DNA of 58,438 nt from Bacillota bacterium (GCA_023415235.1 JAEZLP010000009.1:1-58438), one strand, 5' to 3'; counted from the stretch's first letter, positions 34,971 through 43,998 are shown. A program made the numbers and translations. The notes: a model not told the origin generated them from the sequence alone.

Positions 34971-36446
34971 TTATTTAGCTTCGTTCAGCGGCGGGAATTT
35001 GTCGTCAAAGGCGACTTCATCGGCCGCCAAAGTTCTGACGGCTCTTGTTTTACCCATGGTCTTTAAAACCTTATAAATAACCATAGGACCGACTGTCCAT
35101 GCCACTGAGAAGATGAAAGCGGAGAATAAATCGGGCTGGAACGCCATGAATAACAGTGCTACAACGATTACAAACAGTCCTAGACCCGGCAGGAAAGGAT
35201 GAAGCTGAGTCTTTGCTCTTAATACCTCATTCGGATCGTAGCCTCTCTTCTTGAGCTTTCTTCTCATGATCAGCTGAGCGGCAATGATTCCGCCCCAGCA
35301 TACGGTTCCCGTAAAGCCCGCCATGCCGAGGATCATTGTATAGAATGCGCCCTCTCCGAAATAATAAGCAAATGGGATAAATAACCAGGTCGGGACAATT
35401 GTAAAAATGGTAGCGACCTGCGGCACATTGTACCGGTTCAATCTGAGAAATACCTTGGGAGCAAGCCCTTCGGAAGCAAGGCCGTATAAGGCGCGAACTG
35501 TTCCGTAAACACCGGAATTCGCACAGCTGAAAGCAGCAATCATAACGATGACAGAAAAGAATCCCGCAGCCCATTTCAGCCCGTACGTTGCAAGCGCCAG
35601 ACTAAATACGGAATCGTCCAGATTTGCGTCTTGATACGGAAGGATCGTGACCAGCAATGCAAGAGGAATGATATAGATCAAAATGATGCGGTATGCGACT
35701 CTCTTGCAGGCAAGAGGGATGTTTCTATCCGGATCCTGCGTTTCCGCAGCAGATAGTCCTACGATTTCCGATCCTTGGAAGTTAACGAGTATCATGACCA
35801 TTGTAGTAATTACAATCCAGGAGCCATGTGGGAATAAGGATCTGTACCAACCGACCTCAGGATTATAGAGAATCGACAATCCGATCGGCTCTCCGCCGAT
35901 TACACCGAAAATAATGAGTACTGCGCAAATTGAGAAAATGGCGATGGCCGCAATCTTCATAATGGATAAAATGGACTCAATGTGCCCGAACCAGGTGACA
36001 TGGTAGAGGTTTACGATAGTAATCAGCAATAGAGCGGCAGCGGAGTAAATGACAACGTTCCCCGGCACAAAGGTGTTCATAATAATCCCGCAGGCCACGG
36101 CTTCAGCAGGGATGTAGCCGACCCAGTTGATCCAGTAAGCCCATCCGGCACCGCAGGCAAAGCTCTCTCCGATGAATTCCTTTGCATATGAGACGAAGGA
36201 ACCTCTTCTTGGGACGTTGACCAGAAGCTCTCCAAAGGACTGCATAACAGCATAGATAACCAGACCACCAATCAAATACGCAACGACAATAGATGGACCA
36301 ATCTCATTGATCGTATAGCCTGAACCAAGAAAATAACAGGATCCAATAATTCCGCCGATAGCAATCAGGGATACATGCCATGGATGAATTCCACGCTGGA
36401 GTGTCCGTTCTTCGGGCGGGCAAACACAGGTCTTCTTGTCTGACAT
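34971..36446 (-). CDS. APC-superfamily amino acid permease
   Basis: This 491-residue protein has twelve membrane helices and the N-terminal signature of the amino-acid/proton symporters related to LysP, GabP and AnsP: WHVSLIAIGGIIGSCYFLGSGY, then FGELLVNVPRRGSFVSYAKEFIG. It also has EIVGLSAAETQDPDRNIP near residue 228. It is a different subfamily from the permease at 30617-31987. The start ATG at 36446 follows AGGAGG, and a terminator follows its stop. It may bring in an amino-acid-derived substrate for the amidohydrolases, or it may be independent. Confidence 0.9.
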   Translation of the reverse strand: MSDKKTCVCPPEERTLQRGIHPWHVSLIAIGGIIGSCYFLGSGYTINEIGPSIVVAYLIGGLVIYAVMQSFGELLVNVPRRGSFVSYAKEFIGESFACGAGWAYWINWVGYIPAEAVACGIIMNTFVPGNVVIYSAAALLLITIVNLYHVTWFGHIESILSIMKIAAIAIFSICAVLIIFGVIGGEPIGLSILYNPEVGWYRSLFPHGSWIVITTMVMILVNFQGSEIVGLSAAETQDPDRNIPLACKRVAYRIILIYIIPLALLVTILPYQDANLDDSVFSLALATYGLKWAAGFFSVIVMIAAFSCANSGVYGTVRALYGLASEGLAPKVFLRLNRYNVPQVATIFTIVPTWLFIPFAYYFGEGAFYTMILGMAGFTGTVCWGGIIAAQLIMRRKLKKRGYDPNEVLRAKTQLHPFLPGLGLFVIVVALLFMAFQPDLFSAFIFSVAWTVGPMVIYKVLKTMGKTRAVRTLAADEVAFDDKFPPLNEAK

Positions 36447-36628
36447 AGTTTTTTCCTCCTAAATTTAAATAGTCTGGGATTAAAAAAATAGTAAATAAAC
36501 GGGATAAAATCAACAAAGGCAAAAATTATGCCATCTCAGTCGAATTCTAAAAAATAACGAAAAACAGGCCAATTTAAAGGGGTGAATCATTCCTTCGGAA
36601 TACTGAAAAAGAAATTACGCTGCCGTTA

Positions 36629-36664
36629 TTGTCAAATATGACGTAAATTTGTCAAATTTGACAA
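36629..36664. promoter_or_regulatory. Two tandem TTGTCAAAT dyads in the divergent 36.4-36.9 kb control region
   Basis: TTGTCAAATATGAC (36629-36642) and the perfect 16-base palindrome TTGTCAAATTTGACAA (36649-36664) start exactly 20 bases apart, about two helical turns. They look like paired binding sites for a dimeric regulator in the gap between the minus-strand permease and uxuA. The regulator is unknown. Confidence 0.55.
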
Positions 36665-36744
36665 TAGAAAGCCCAGGGAGACGGTATGAAATGATAGCAA
36701 CAAAGTCATCGTTTTTGTTTTTTTAGTAAAATTCGGACAAAATG

Positions 36745-36773
36745 TTGACTTAGAAAAGATAACATGATATTCT
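36745..36773 (+). promoter_or_regulatory. Candidate sigma-A promoter of the uxuA operon
   Basis: TTGACT (36745-36750), a 17-base spacer, and TATTCT (36768-36773), placing the start of transcription near 36780. Confidence 0.6.
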
Positions 36774-36781
36774 GACATTGC

Positions 36782-36806
36782 CATACTAACATACTAGTAT
36801 GACCAG
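36782..36806. promoter_or_regulatory. Candidate GntR-type operator just after the uxuA promoter
   Basis: The site contains TAACATACTAGTATG (36787-36801), with the palindrome CATACTAGTATG and the overlapping TAGTATGACCA, which fits the general GntR half-site layout T-x-GT-x3-AC-x-A. It begins right after the predicted transcription start. A run of ten bases (TAGTATGTTA, read on one strand) is shared with the region ahead of the gntR gene at 45652-45661. Confidence 0.55.
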
Positions 36807-36855
36807 AACATTATAATCCACTCGAAGTCAAGATAAAAAATGGAGAAATATTGAG

Positions 36856-37935
36856 ATGAAAATGATTATACGATGGTTTCCCTTTGGAGACGACAGCGTA
36901 TCGTTATGGCAGATCAAACAGGTGCCCGGCGTTTCCGGCGTGGCGACATGCCTTCCAAACGTACCGGTTGGAGAAGTCTGGCCGTTAGATACCTTACAAT
37001 TCTTGAAAAAAGAAATCAATGACGCCGGACTTGAAATGGAAGTGATCGAAAGCGTCAATGTACATGAGGACATTAAAAAGGGGCTGCCGACACGCGACAG
37101 GTATATCGAGGCATATATCAAGACGATGCATAACCTTGCTCAAGTGGGAGTAAAATGCCTTTGTTATAATTTTATGCCCGTAATGGACTGGCTCCGCAGC
37201 GATGTGGCGCGAAAAACGGAAGACGGCAGCTATGTGATGTCCTATCGACACGAGGATATCCTAAAAATGAATCCCTTGTCTATTGCTAGCGAAATGGCAG
37301 GCAAATCACACAATTTCAGCATGCCGGGATGGGAACCGGAGCGGATAGGCGCTATGGCTGCGGATATCGAGTTTTATCAGAAAATGTCCATCGAGCAGTA
37401 CTGGGAGAACATGGCTTACTTTTTGGATGCGGTAGTTCCCCACGCCAAGGAGTGCGATATCAGAATGGGCATACACCCTGACGACCCGCCGTGGCAGCTG
37501 TTCGGACTGCCGAAGCTCATGGCGGATGCATCGGGCATGCGGAAGTTTTTGTCGCTGAACGACAACGAATACAGCGGCTTAACCCTGTGCAGCGGCAGTC
37601 TCGGGGCCAACACGGAAAACGATATTCCTGCAATGATGAGAGAGTTCGTGAGCATGGGGCGTGTTCCCTTTGTGCACCTGCGGAATGTGAAGCACCTGAC
37701 TCCCAAAGATTTTGACGAAAGCGCACATCTATCGCAGTGCGGTGACCTTGATATGTTTGAGATCGTGAAGGCACTGCAGGACAGTGGTTTTGACGGATAT
37801 ATCAGATCCGACCACGGGCGGATGATATGGGGTGAAAAAGCTCGTCCTGGATACGGCCTATATGACAGAGCGTTGGGGACCACATACCTCCTTGGCCTTT
37901 GGGAAGCTATTGATAAGATGAAAATGAGTGAATAA
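36856..37935 (+). CDS. uxuA: D-mannonate dehydratase
   Basis: The 359-residue protein is the size of Gram-positive UxuA and keeps its metal-site and fold motifs (RWFPFGDDSVSLWQIKQVPGV at the start, GIHPDDPPWQLFGLPK near residue 202, FVHLRNV and SDHGRMIWGE near the end). It dehydrates D-mannonate to 2-keto-3-deoxy-D-gluconate (KDG) in the cytoplasm. It is the first gene of an operon that also supplies KDG kinase and the aldolase. The gene follows a promoter and a GntR-type operator. ATG at 36856 or 36862 is possible; TGGAG lies upstream. Confidence 0.95.
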   Translation: MKMIIRWFPFGDDSVSLWQIKQVPGVSGVATCLPNVPVGEVWPLDTLQFLKKEINDAGLEMEVIESVNVHEDIKKGLPTRDRYIEAYIKTMHNLAQVGVKCLCYNFMPVMDWLRSDVARKTEDGSYVMSYRHEDILKMNPLSIASEMAGKSHNFSMPGWEPERIGAMAADIEFYQKMSIEQYWENMAYFLDAVVPHAKECDIRMGIHPDDPPWQLFGLPKLMADASGMRKFLSLNDNEYSGLTLCSGSLGANTENDIPAMMREFVSMGRVPFVHLRNVKHLTPKDFDESAHLSQCGDLDMFEIVKALQDSGFDGYIRSDHGRMIWGEKARPGYGLYDRALGTTYLLGLWEAIDKMKMSE

Positions 37936-37946
37936 GGAGAAAAAAA

Positions 37947-38909
37947 ATGGACACCGTACTGAAACGTATTGAGTCTTACGGCATCGTACCGGTCATTAGC
38001 ATCGATGATGCCAGCCGTGCTGTACCTCTGGCCAAAGCGCTCAAGGAAGGCGGACTGCCTGTTGCTGAAATCACCTTCCGTACCAGCGCAGGTGAAGAAG
38101 CGATTTCCATTATCTCAAGGGAAATGCCGGAGATTCTGGTGGGCGCGGGTACCGTATTGACCACCGAACAGGTCGACAGGGCTGCGGCCGCCGGAGCAAA
38201 ATTTATTGTTAGCCCCGGTTTCAATCCTGAAGTTGTGAAGCATTGTCTGAAGATCGGCTTGCCTGTGGTTCCAGGTGTTTGCACCCCGGGCGAAATGGAG
38301 CAGGCCATCGCGCTGGGTTTGAAGGCCGTAAAGTTTTTCCCCGCGGAACAAAGCGGCGGAATCTCATTTATCAGGGCGGTCAGCGCCCCTTATTCGATGC
38401 TGCGATTTATCCCCACAGGGGGTATTTCTGCCGGAAATCTCAACGACTACCTGAGCTTTCAGAAAGTGCTTGCCTGCGGCGGAAGCTGGATGGTAAAGTC
38501 TGAATTGATCGCACAGGGCAATTTCGCAGAAATCACCCGGCTGACTGCTGAAGCGGTGCAAACTATGCTCGGGTTCGAGCTTGGGCATATCGGCATCAAC
38601 TGCAATGACAGCGATGAAGCACTGACGACCGCCAATATGCTCTGCACTATGTTCGGATTCCCTGTCCGGGAAGGCAATTCATCAGTATTTGCAGGTGAAG
38701 CCTTCGAATGTACAAAAGAACCTTTTTACGGAACCCATGGCCATATCTGTATCAAGACCAATTCCATATTGCGTGCGATCGATTACTTTGAAAGGCGTGG
38801 TTTTGGTTTCAGACAGGACAGTCGTAAAACAGATGCCAAAGGCGCCACAAAAGCGATTTATTTTTCCGATGAGATATGCGGCTTTGCCTTCCATCTGGTA
38901 CAAAAGTGA
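37947..38909 (+). CDS. kdgA: KDPG/KHG aldolase fused to a C-terminal VOC (glyoxalase-like) domain
   Basis: The 320-residue protein has two parts. Residues 1-205 are a class I KDPG/KHG aldolase (AEITFRT with the catalytic Glu, ILVGAGTVLT, AVKFFPAEQSGG with the Schiff-base Lys, and ACGGSWMVK). Residues 210-320 look like a VOC/glyoxalase-fold domain (LGHIGINCNDSDEALTTANML at its start, GHICIKTNSILRAIDYF and AIYFSDEICGFAFHLVQ later). The aldolase splits KDPG into pyruvate and glyceraldehyde-3-phosphate. The purpose of the extra domain is unknown; it may bind the ligand or act on a side product. It begins 11 bases after uxuA. Confidence 0.9.
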   Translation: MDTVLKRIESYGIVPVISIDDASRAVPLAKALKEGGLPVAEITFRTSAGEEAISIISREMPEILVGAGTVLTTEQVDRAAAAGAKFIVSPGFNPEVVKHCLKIGLPVVPGVCTPGEMEQAIALGLKAVKFFPAEQSGGISFIRAVSAPYSMLRFIPTGGISAGNLNDYLSFQKVLACGGSWMVKSELIAQGNFAEITRLTAEAVQTMLGFELGHIGINCNDSDEALTTANMLCTMFGFPVREGNSSVFAGEAFECTKEPFYGTHGHICIKTNSILRAIDYFERRGFGFRQDSRKTDAKGATKAIYFSDEICGFAFHLVQK

Positions 38910-38923
38910 AGGAGGTTTCTTAT

Positions 38924-39949
38924 ATGAATAAAAAAGTTGTTACTTTTGGCGAAATCATGCTGCGCCTGGCCCCTGAGGGATATTACCGTTTTGTTCAGGC
39001 GGAAAACTTCGGTGCCACCTTTGGCGGCGGCGAGGCCAACGTAGCCATTTCCCTTGCAAACTACGGCATGGATGCGGTTTTTGTAAGCAAACTTCCCAGC
39101 CATGAAATCGGTCAGGCAGCTGTCAATTCTCTGAGACGTTACGGCGTGGACACCAATTTTATTGCGCGCGGAGGCGATCGCGTGGGTATATATTATCTTG
39201 AAAAAGGTGCATCCCAGCGTCCTTCCAAAGTCATTTATGACCGGGCCGGCTCCTCCATCGCCGCTTCATCAAAAGCGGATTTCAATTGGGACGCCATTCT
39301 CGAGGGCGCGTCGTGGTTTCATTTTACTGGAATTACACCCGCCCTGGGCGATCCCGTCGCTGATATCTGCGAAGAGGCATGCATAACAGCCCGGCGGAAA
39401 GGTATTGCCGTTTCCTGCGATCTCAACTACCGGAAAAAGCTGTGGACCAGGGAAAAGGCCGGCCAGGTCATGAGCCGGCTCTGTAAGTATGTGGACGTCT
39501 GCATTGCAAACGAAGAGGATGCCAAAGATGTGTTCGGCATTGAAGCCGGCGATTCGGATATTACCGGAGGTAAGCTCAGCTTTGACGGCTATAAGGATGT
39601 GGCGAAAAAACTCTCTGATCAGATTGGTTTCAGTAAAGTTGCCATCACCCTGCGCACGTCTATATCCGCAAGTGAAAACAACTGGATGGGTCTGCTGTAT
39701 GATGACGGCCGCTATTACCTGTCCAAGGAATATAATATGAAGATCGTGGATCGCGTAGGCGGAGGTGACAGCTTTGGAGCAGGGCTGATATACGGCCTGC
39801 TCAGCGGAAAATCATCGGAAGAAGCCCTTGAATTTGCCGTGGCCGCCAGCTGCCTCAAGCATTCCATTGAAGGAGATTTCAATCATGTAACCGTCGCTGA
39901 GGTAGAGAGCCTCGCAGGAGGAGATGCTTCCGGACGCGTACAAAGATAA
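38924..39949 (+). CDS. kdgK: 2-keto-3-deoxygluconate kinase (PfkB family)
   Basis: The 341-residue protein has the usual length and PfkB-family marks: FGGGEANVAISLANYG at residues 25-45 and DRVGGGDSFGAGLIYGLLSG near 270 with the catalytic Asp. It phosphorylates KDG to KDPG, the substrate of the aldolase encoded just upstream. I took the ATG at 38924 because AAGGAGG precedes it; a further upstream start would overlap the aldolase gene. It is 14 bases after the aldolase. Confidence 0.92.
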   Translation: MNKKVVTFGEIMLRLAPEGYYRFVQAENFGATFGGGEANVAISLANYGMDAVFVSKLPSHEIGQAAVNSLRRYGVDTNFIARGGDRVGIYYLEKGASQRPSKVIYDRAGSSIAASSKADFNWDAILEGASWFHFTGITPALGDPVADICEEACITARRKGIAVSCDLNYRKKLWTREKAGQVMSRLCKYVDVCIANEEDAKDVFGIEAGDSDITGGKLSFDGYKDVAKKLSDQIGFSKVAITLRTSISASENNWMGLLYDDGRYYLSKEYNMKIVDRVGGGDSFGAGLIYGLLSGKSSEEALEFAVAASCLKHSIEGDFNHVTVAEVESLAGGDASGRVQR

Positions 39950-40005
39950 ATATCTTATTTAACTAGGTTCCGAAATTTTTTTAAATATAAAAAAGGAGAA
40001 AAAAA

Positions 40006-41037
40006 ATGAGAAAGACACTTTCAATTCTTCTTGCAATCGTTATGATTGCTGCATCGCTGACTGCTTGCGGAAACTCAGGCGGCAATTCAACAGATAACGG
40101 AAATACCGAAGAGAAGACCTTCAATCTTAAAATTGCCGACCTCTGGAGTTCAAGCCACCCGGTTGCTGCTGCAGTTGACAACGTGTTCAAGAAGCAAGTC
40201 GAGGAAAAGTCCGGCGGAACTATCACTGTAGATGTGTATCATGATGGCTTACTTGGTGACGAAGCAGCTCTTTGGCAGAGCGTAAGAGATGGCTCTGTTG
40301 ATATGGTTGTCGTAGGCAGCTACATGAATCAGGAATTTCCTATGATGCTGATTTCCGACTGGCCATTCCTGTATCGTGACCTGGAACATGCGAAAAAAGT
40401 ATGGACAGGTTCGATCGCGGATGAAGTGAGTGCCAAATTCAATGAAAGATTCCCGGAAGTGGAACTGCTTGGATGGGCGCCTAACTCTGCACGTACCTTT
40501 ACCTCAAACAAAAAATTAACCTCTGTGGAGGACTTCGTTGGACAAAAATTCCGTATGCCCAACAATCCTATCCACGTAGGAATTGCTGAGAACCTTGGTG
40601 CATCTTCACAAGTTATTCCGCTGGGTGAACTGTTCTCTGCTCTGGAAACCGGAGTTGTTGACGGACAGGACAATGGAATGGTAACAGTAATTGCTCAGAA
40701 CCTTCAGGAAGTACAAAAGTATCTCTACGAAACCAACCACATTATCGCAACTCTTGAAATCATTGTGAATAGCGACAAATTAGATGAAATGTCTGAAAAT
40801 CAGCGTCAAATCATCCGGGATGCAGCTAAAGCCGCAGCAGAGCAGTCTTGGAATGATTACATCGCTTCCGTTGATTCGGATCGTCAGACCTTGATTGACG
40901 CAGGCGTAACTGTAACTCAATTGACTCCTGAGGATCAGGCAAAGATTATTGAAAAAATCCAGCCTACAATTGATAAGCTGCTTGCAGAAAACGATTGGGC
41001 AGCCGAGCTAACTGAAAAGATTAAAGCAGTTCAATAA
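40006..41037 (+). CDS. dctP: TRAP transporter solute-binding lipoprotein
   Basis: This 343-residue protein begins with a lipoprotein signal peptide whose lipobox ends LTAC, with Cys21 as the lipid anchor. The mature part is a DctP-type binding protein: YHDGLLGDEAALWQSVRDG near residue 85, the conserved Arg of GQKFRMPN, then PLGELFSALETGVVDGQDN. It captures the substrate outside the membrane for the DctQ-DctM permease encoded next. By position in a mannonate operon, the ligand is probably a sugar acid. AAGGAG lies upstream of the ATG. Confidence 0.93.
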   Translation: MRKTLSILLAIVMIAASLTACGNSGGNSTDNGNTEEKTFNLKIADLWSSSHPVAAAVDNVFKKQVEEKSGGTITVDVYHDGLLGDEAALWQSVRDGSVDMVVVGSYMNQEFPMMLISDWPFLYRDLEHAKKVWTGSIADEVSAKFNERFPEVELLGWAPNSARTFTSNKKLTSVEDFVGQKFRMPNNPIHVGIAENLGASSQVIPLGELFSALETGVVDGQDNGMVTVIAQNLQEVQKYLYETNHIIATLEIIVNSDKLDEMSENQRQIIRDAAKAAAEQSWNDYIASVDSDRQTLIDAGVTVTQLTPEDQAKIIEKIQPTIDKLLAENDWAAELTEKIKAVQ

Positions 41038-41058
41038 TCTGCCCTAAAATACTTTTGC

Positions 41059-41090
41059 CATGCCCCTTCAGCGGTTGCTGTTGGGGCATG
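41059..41090 (+). promoter_or_regulatory. Intercistronic hairpin after the TRAP binding-protein gene
   Basis: CATGCCCC pairs with GGGGCATG (41059-41066 with 41083-41090), with an inner CAGC/GCTG stem. It has no T run. This is the usual place for a structure that stabilises or partly terminates the message, so that the binding protein is made in excess over the permease. Confidence 0.6.
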
Positions 41091-41129
41091 ATTCCCTATT
41101 TATTCTTTTAAAGAGAAAGGAGGTTTGAC

Positions 41130-41681
41130 ATGCCTTCAAAAAGTCAAAAAATGGGAAAACCAAATAATTTAATCGATAAGCTGTTCCGTATCATAGAAAT
41201 TGTAATTGCAATTTTCCTCGGCGTAATGATTGTGTTTACTTTCCTTAATGTAATTCTACGCCAGTTCAGCCTAGGCTTTGCATGGACTGAAGAAGTGACA
41301 CGTATCACTTTTATCTATCTCGTTTATTTGGGCGCAATCATTGCAGCGCGGGAGAACCGCCACTTGATGATTGATACGTTGATTAATAAAGTATCACCTG
41401 CTGCTCAAAAGGTACTGTATATTATCATTCAGGGAACCATTATATGGCTTATGGGTATGCTTGCAATTGGAGCATTCCAAAACGCCTGGAACAACCGAAA
41501 CGACTTCTGGGTGGTAACGCACTTCCCTGTTTTTCTTGTGCATTTTGCCGGTGCGCTTCTAGGTGCTTCGGTTATCATAATATCCCTTGTCAACCTGTAT
41601 AAAATGCTGATTTTGCGTGTACCTGTTCTTGAGCTGTTTACTGACCATGGGACTGATGATGCTGCGAAAGGAGTTGAATAA
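41130..41681 (+). CDS. dctQ: TRAP transporter small membrane subunit
   Basis: The 183-residue protein has four membrane helices (about 20-40, 55-72, 95-115 and 135-158) and the DctQ pattern FAWTEEVTRITFIYLVYLGAI, then RENRHLMID. It partners the large subunit encoded two bases downstream. Strong AAAGGAGG seven bases upstream of the ATG. Confidence 0.93.
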   Translation: MPSKSQKMGKPNNLIDKLFRIIEIVIAIFLGVMIVFTFLNVILRQFSLGFAWTEEVTRITFIYLVYLGAIIAARENRHLMIDTLINKVSPAAQKVLYIIIQGTIIWLMGMLAIGAFQNAWNNRNDFWVVTHFPVFLVHFAGALLGASVIIISLVNLYKMLILRVPVLELFTDHGTDDAAKGVE

Positions 41682-41683
41682 AG

Positions 41684-42979
41684 ATGTTGGTCGCTGTTTT
41701 TATTGGATCAATGCTCGCCGGCATCGTCATTGGACTACCGATAGCCATGGCGCTGCTGCTATGTGCTGTATGCACAGCGTTATACATGGGTGGAGGTGAC
41801 GCGAACGCTACGATTTTTGCGCGTACGATCATGCAGGGAACTGACTCGGTAACCATGATGGCCCTGCCCTTCTTTATGCTTGCAGGGGAAGTCATGAACC
41901 GAGGAGGGCTTACAAAGCGTATCATTGACTTCTGTAATATTTTTGTCGGACGTCTGCGGGGCGGACTCGGATATGTAACCATTCTTGCGTGTCTGATGTT
42001 TGCATCCTTAGTCGGATCTGCCGTGGCTGCTTGCGCAGCGCTGGGAGCGATTCTGATTCCATTAATGGCTGATTCCGGCTATGATCGCGTGAAAGCCGCC
42101 GCATTGACTGCAAGTGCCAACCTGGTCGCTCCTATTATGCCGCCGTCTGTACCGATGATCATATATGGTATTGCAGCGGGGGTATCGATTAAATCCCTTT
42201 TCATGGGCGGAATTGCTCCGGCAGTTTACTTAACGATCGTTGCTAGTGTTGTTTGGTTTTTTGTTTCGCGTAAGAAGGGCGCCGTGCCCGATGTAACAAA
42301 CGTGCCGCGTCCCACTCTGAAAGAAGTGGTTAAGGTACTATCTACAGGTATGTGGGCGTTGTTTCTGCCGATTATTATTCTTGTAGGACTGCGTTCCGGA
42401 TATTTCACTGCTACAGAAGCAGGAGTAATTGCTTGTGTCTACGGTATCGTTGTCGGTATGCTGGTCTATCGTGAATTAAATTTCAAGGATTTAGCTAAAT
42501 CATTTGTGAGTGCTGCAAAAATGTCAGCTGTTGTAATGTTCCTGGCGGCTACGGCAAATGCTGCAGCATACTTTATGACTATTTCCCGTATTCCGCAGAT
42601 GCTGACCTCGGGACTTGAAGGTCTTGTAGAAAATCCAACACTCCTTATGGTTGTACTCATGCTTATCGTTGCTGTGGTCGGACTTGCGATGGACGTAGTG
42701 CCGAGCATTCTGATCCTTACGCCGATTATGCTGCCGCTTGTAAAAGCTGCCGGCATAGATCCGGTATACTTCGGTATTGTATTCGTATTAATGAATGTTC
42801 TCGGACTCACTTCACCGCCTGTTGGCCCTATTCTGAACGTAGCTTGTGCGACAGGAAAGGTAAAAATGGACGAGATTATTCTGCCTACGATGCCTTATTT
42901 CATTGCGCAGGTCACCCTCTGCTTCCTGCTTGCAATCTTCCCAGCGCTGATTGAGGTTCCGTTGGGGTGGCTGCTATGA
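41684..42979 (+). CDS. dctM: TRAP transporter large membrane subunit
   Basis: The 431-residue protein has about twelve membrane helices and DctM motifs (ALPFFMLAGEVMNRGGLTKRIIDF, LIPLMADSGYDRVKAAALTASA, LGLTSPPVGPILN). It is the sodium- or proton-coupled transport channel of the TRAP system. The stop overlaps by four bases the start of the following dehydrogenase gene. Confidence 0.94.
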   Translation: MLVAVFIGSMLAGIVIGLPIAMALLLCAVCTALYMGGGDANATIFARTIMQGTDSVTMMALPFFMLAGEVMNRGGLTKRIIDFCNIFVGRLRGGLGYVTILACLMFASLVGSAVAACAALGAILIPLMADSGYDRVKAAALTASANLVAPIMPPSVPMIIYGIAAGVSIKSLFMGGIAPAVYLTIVASVVWFFVSRKKGAVPDVTNVPRPTLKEVVKVLSTGMWALFLPIIILVGLRSGYFTATEAGVIACVYGIVVGMLVYRELNFKDLAKSFVSAAKMSAVVMFLAATANAAAYFMTISRIPQMLTSGLEGLVENPTLLMVVLMLIVAVVGLAMDVVPSILILTPIMLPLVKAAGIDPVYFGIVFVLMNVLGLTSPPVGPILNVACATGKVKMDEIILPTMPYFIAQVTLCFLLAIFPALIEVPLGWLL

Positions 42980-43998
42980 GAATAGGTTTAATCGAAAAGC
43001 CTGGCGTTCTGACGCTGGCCGAACGTGAAGAGCCGAAAATAACCAGTCCTGATGATGTAAAAATCAAAGTGAAACGTGCCGGCATTTGCGGCAGTGATCT
43101 GCATATTCTTCACGGCACAAACGCTTTTGCCAAATATCCACTTGTCTGGGGGCATGAAATCGTTGGAGAAGTGGTAGAAATCGGCACTGGAGTAACAAGC
43201 ATAAAGCTCGGCGACCATGTTGCTGCTGAGCCGATCCGATACTGTGGCGGATGCTATGCCTGCCGAACGGGCCGGCGTAACGCCTGTCATTCCCTCCAGG
43301 TCATGGGTGCGCATGTTGACGGAGGGGCACAGGATTACTACGTGTTGCCTGAGCGCCACGCGTTTGTTGTGCCTTCCGATTTACCATGGGGTCATGCCGT
43401 GCTCGCAGAGCCATTCACAATCGGCGCACAGGCGTGTTTCCGCGGTCAAGTGCAGGCGGGAGATGTGGTATTTGTCATGGGAGCTGGTACCATCGGACTC
43501 ACTGTCATGGTCAATGCTAAGATTCTCGGCGCAACGGTGATCATTTCTGATGTTTTCGATGAGAAGCTGGATTATGCCAGACTCCTTGGGGCAGATTATA
43601 CGCTGAACGCAAAGGAGGTCGATGTTGTCGAAAAGGTGAAAGAACTGACTGACGGATATGGTGCAAATGTGGTTGTAGACGCAGTATGCTCCGTTTCAAG
43701 CTTTGAGCAGGCAATTGACTGTGCGGGAGCGGCAGGGCGCATTGTCGAAATGAGCTTTAACAAGAATCCAAGCGCAATACCCGCTGTCAAGCTTGCTGCA
43801 AAAGAACTGACGATACTCGGCTCAAGACATCAGACCAATCGTTTTGCACCGGTTATCGATTATCTGAAAGCGGGGAAGCTTCCGGTGGAAGGGTTTGTCA
43901 CCGCGGAGTATTCTTTTGACCGAATGGTGGAGGCGTTTGATTTCGCGGATAAGAATGCAGCGTCTGTAAGAAAAATAGTAATCAATTTTGATGAGTAG
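42976..43998 (+). CDS. Zinc-dependent polyol/sugar-acid dehydrogenase (L-gulonate/L-idonate 5-dehydrogenase type)
   Basis: This 340-residue protein belongs to the medium-chain dehydrogenases. The catalytic zinc ligands are Cys38, His60 and Glu61. The structural zinc has four Cys in CGGCYACRTGRRNAC, and the NAD-binding turn is GAGTIGL. It resembles the RspB/LgoD group, which oxidises L-gulonate or L-galactonate at C5 to keto-hexuronates. Next to UxuB and UxuA, L-gulonate to D-fructuronate is the most sensible reaction, but this is inference. The ATG at 42976 overlaps the dctM stop. Confidence 0.85.
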   Translation: MRIGLIEKPGVLTLAEREEPKITSPDDVKIKVKRAGICGSDLHILHGTNAFAKYPLVWGHEIVGEVVEIGTGVTSIKLGDHVAAEPIRYCGGCYACRTGRRNACHSLQVMGAHVDGGAQDYYVLPERHAFVVPSDLPWGHAVLAEPFTIGAQACFRGQVQAGDVVFVMGAGTIGLTVMVNAKILGATVIISDVFDEKLDYARLLGADYTLNAKEVDVVEKVKELTDGYGANVVVDAVCSVSSFEQAIDCAGAAGRIVEMSFNKNPSAIPAVKLAAKELTILGSRHQTNRFAPVIDYLKAGKLPVEGFVTAEYSFDRMVEAFDFADKNAASVRKIVINFDE

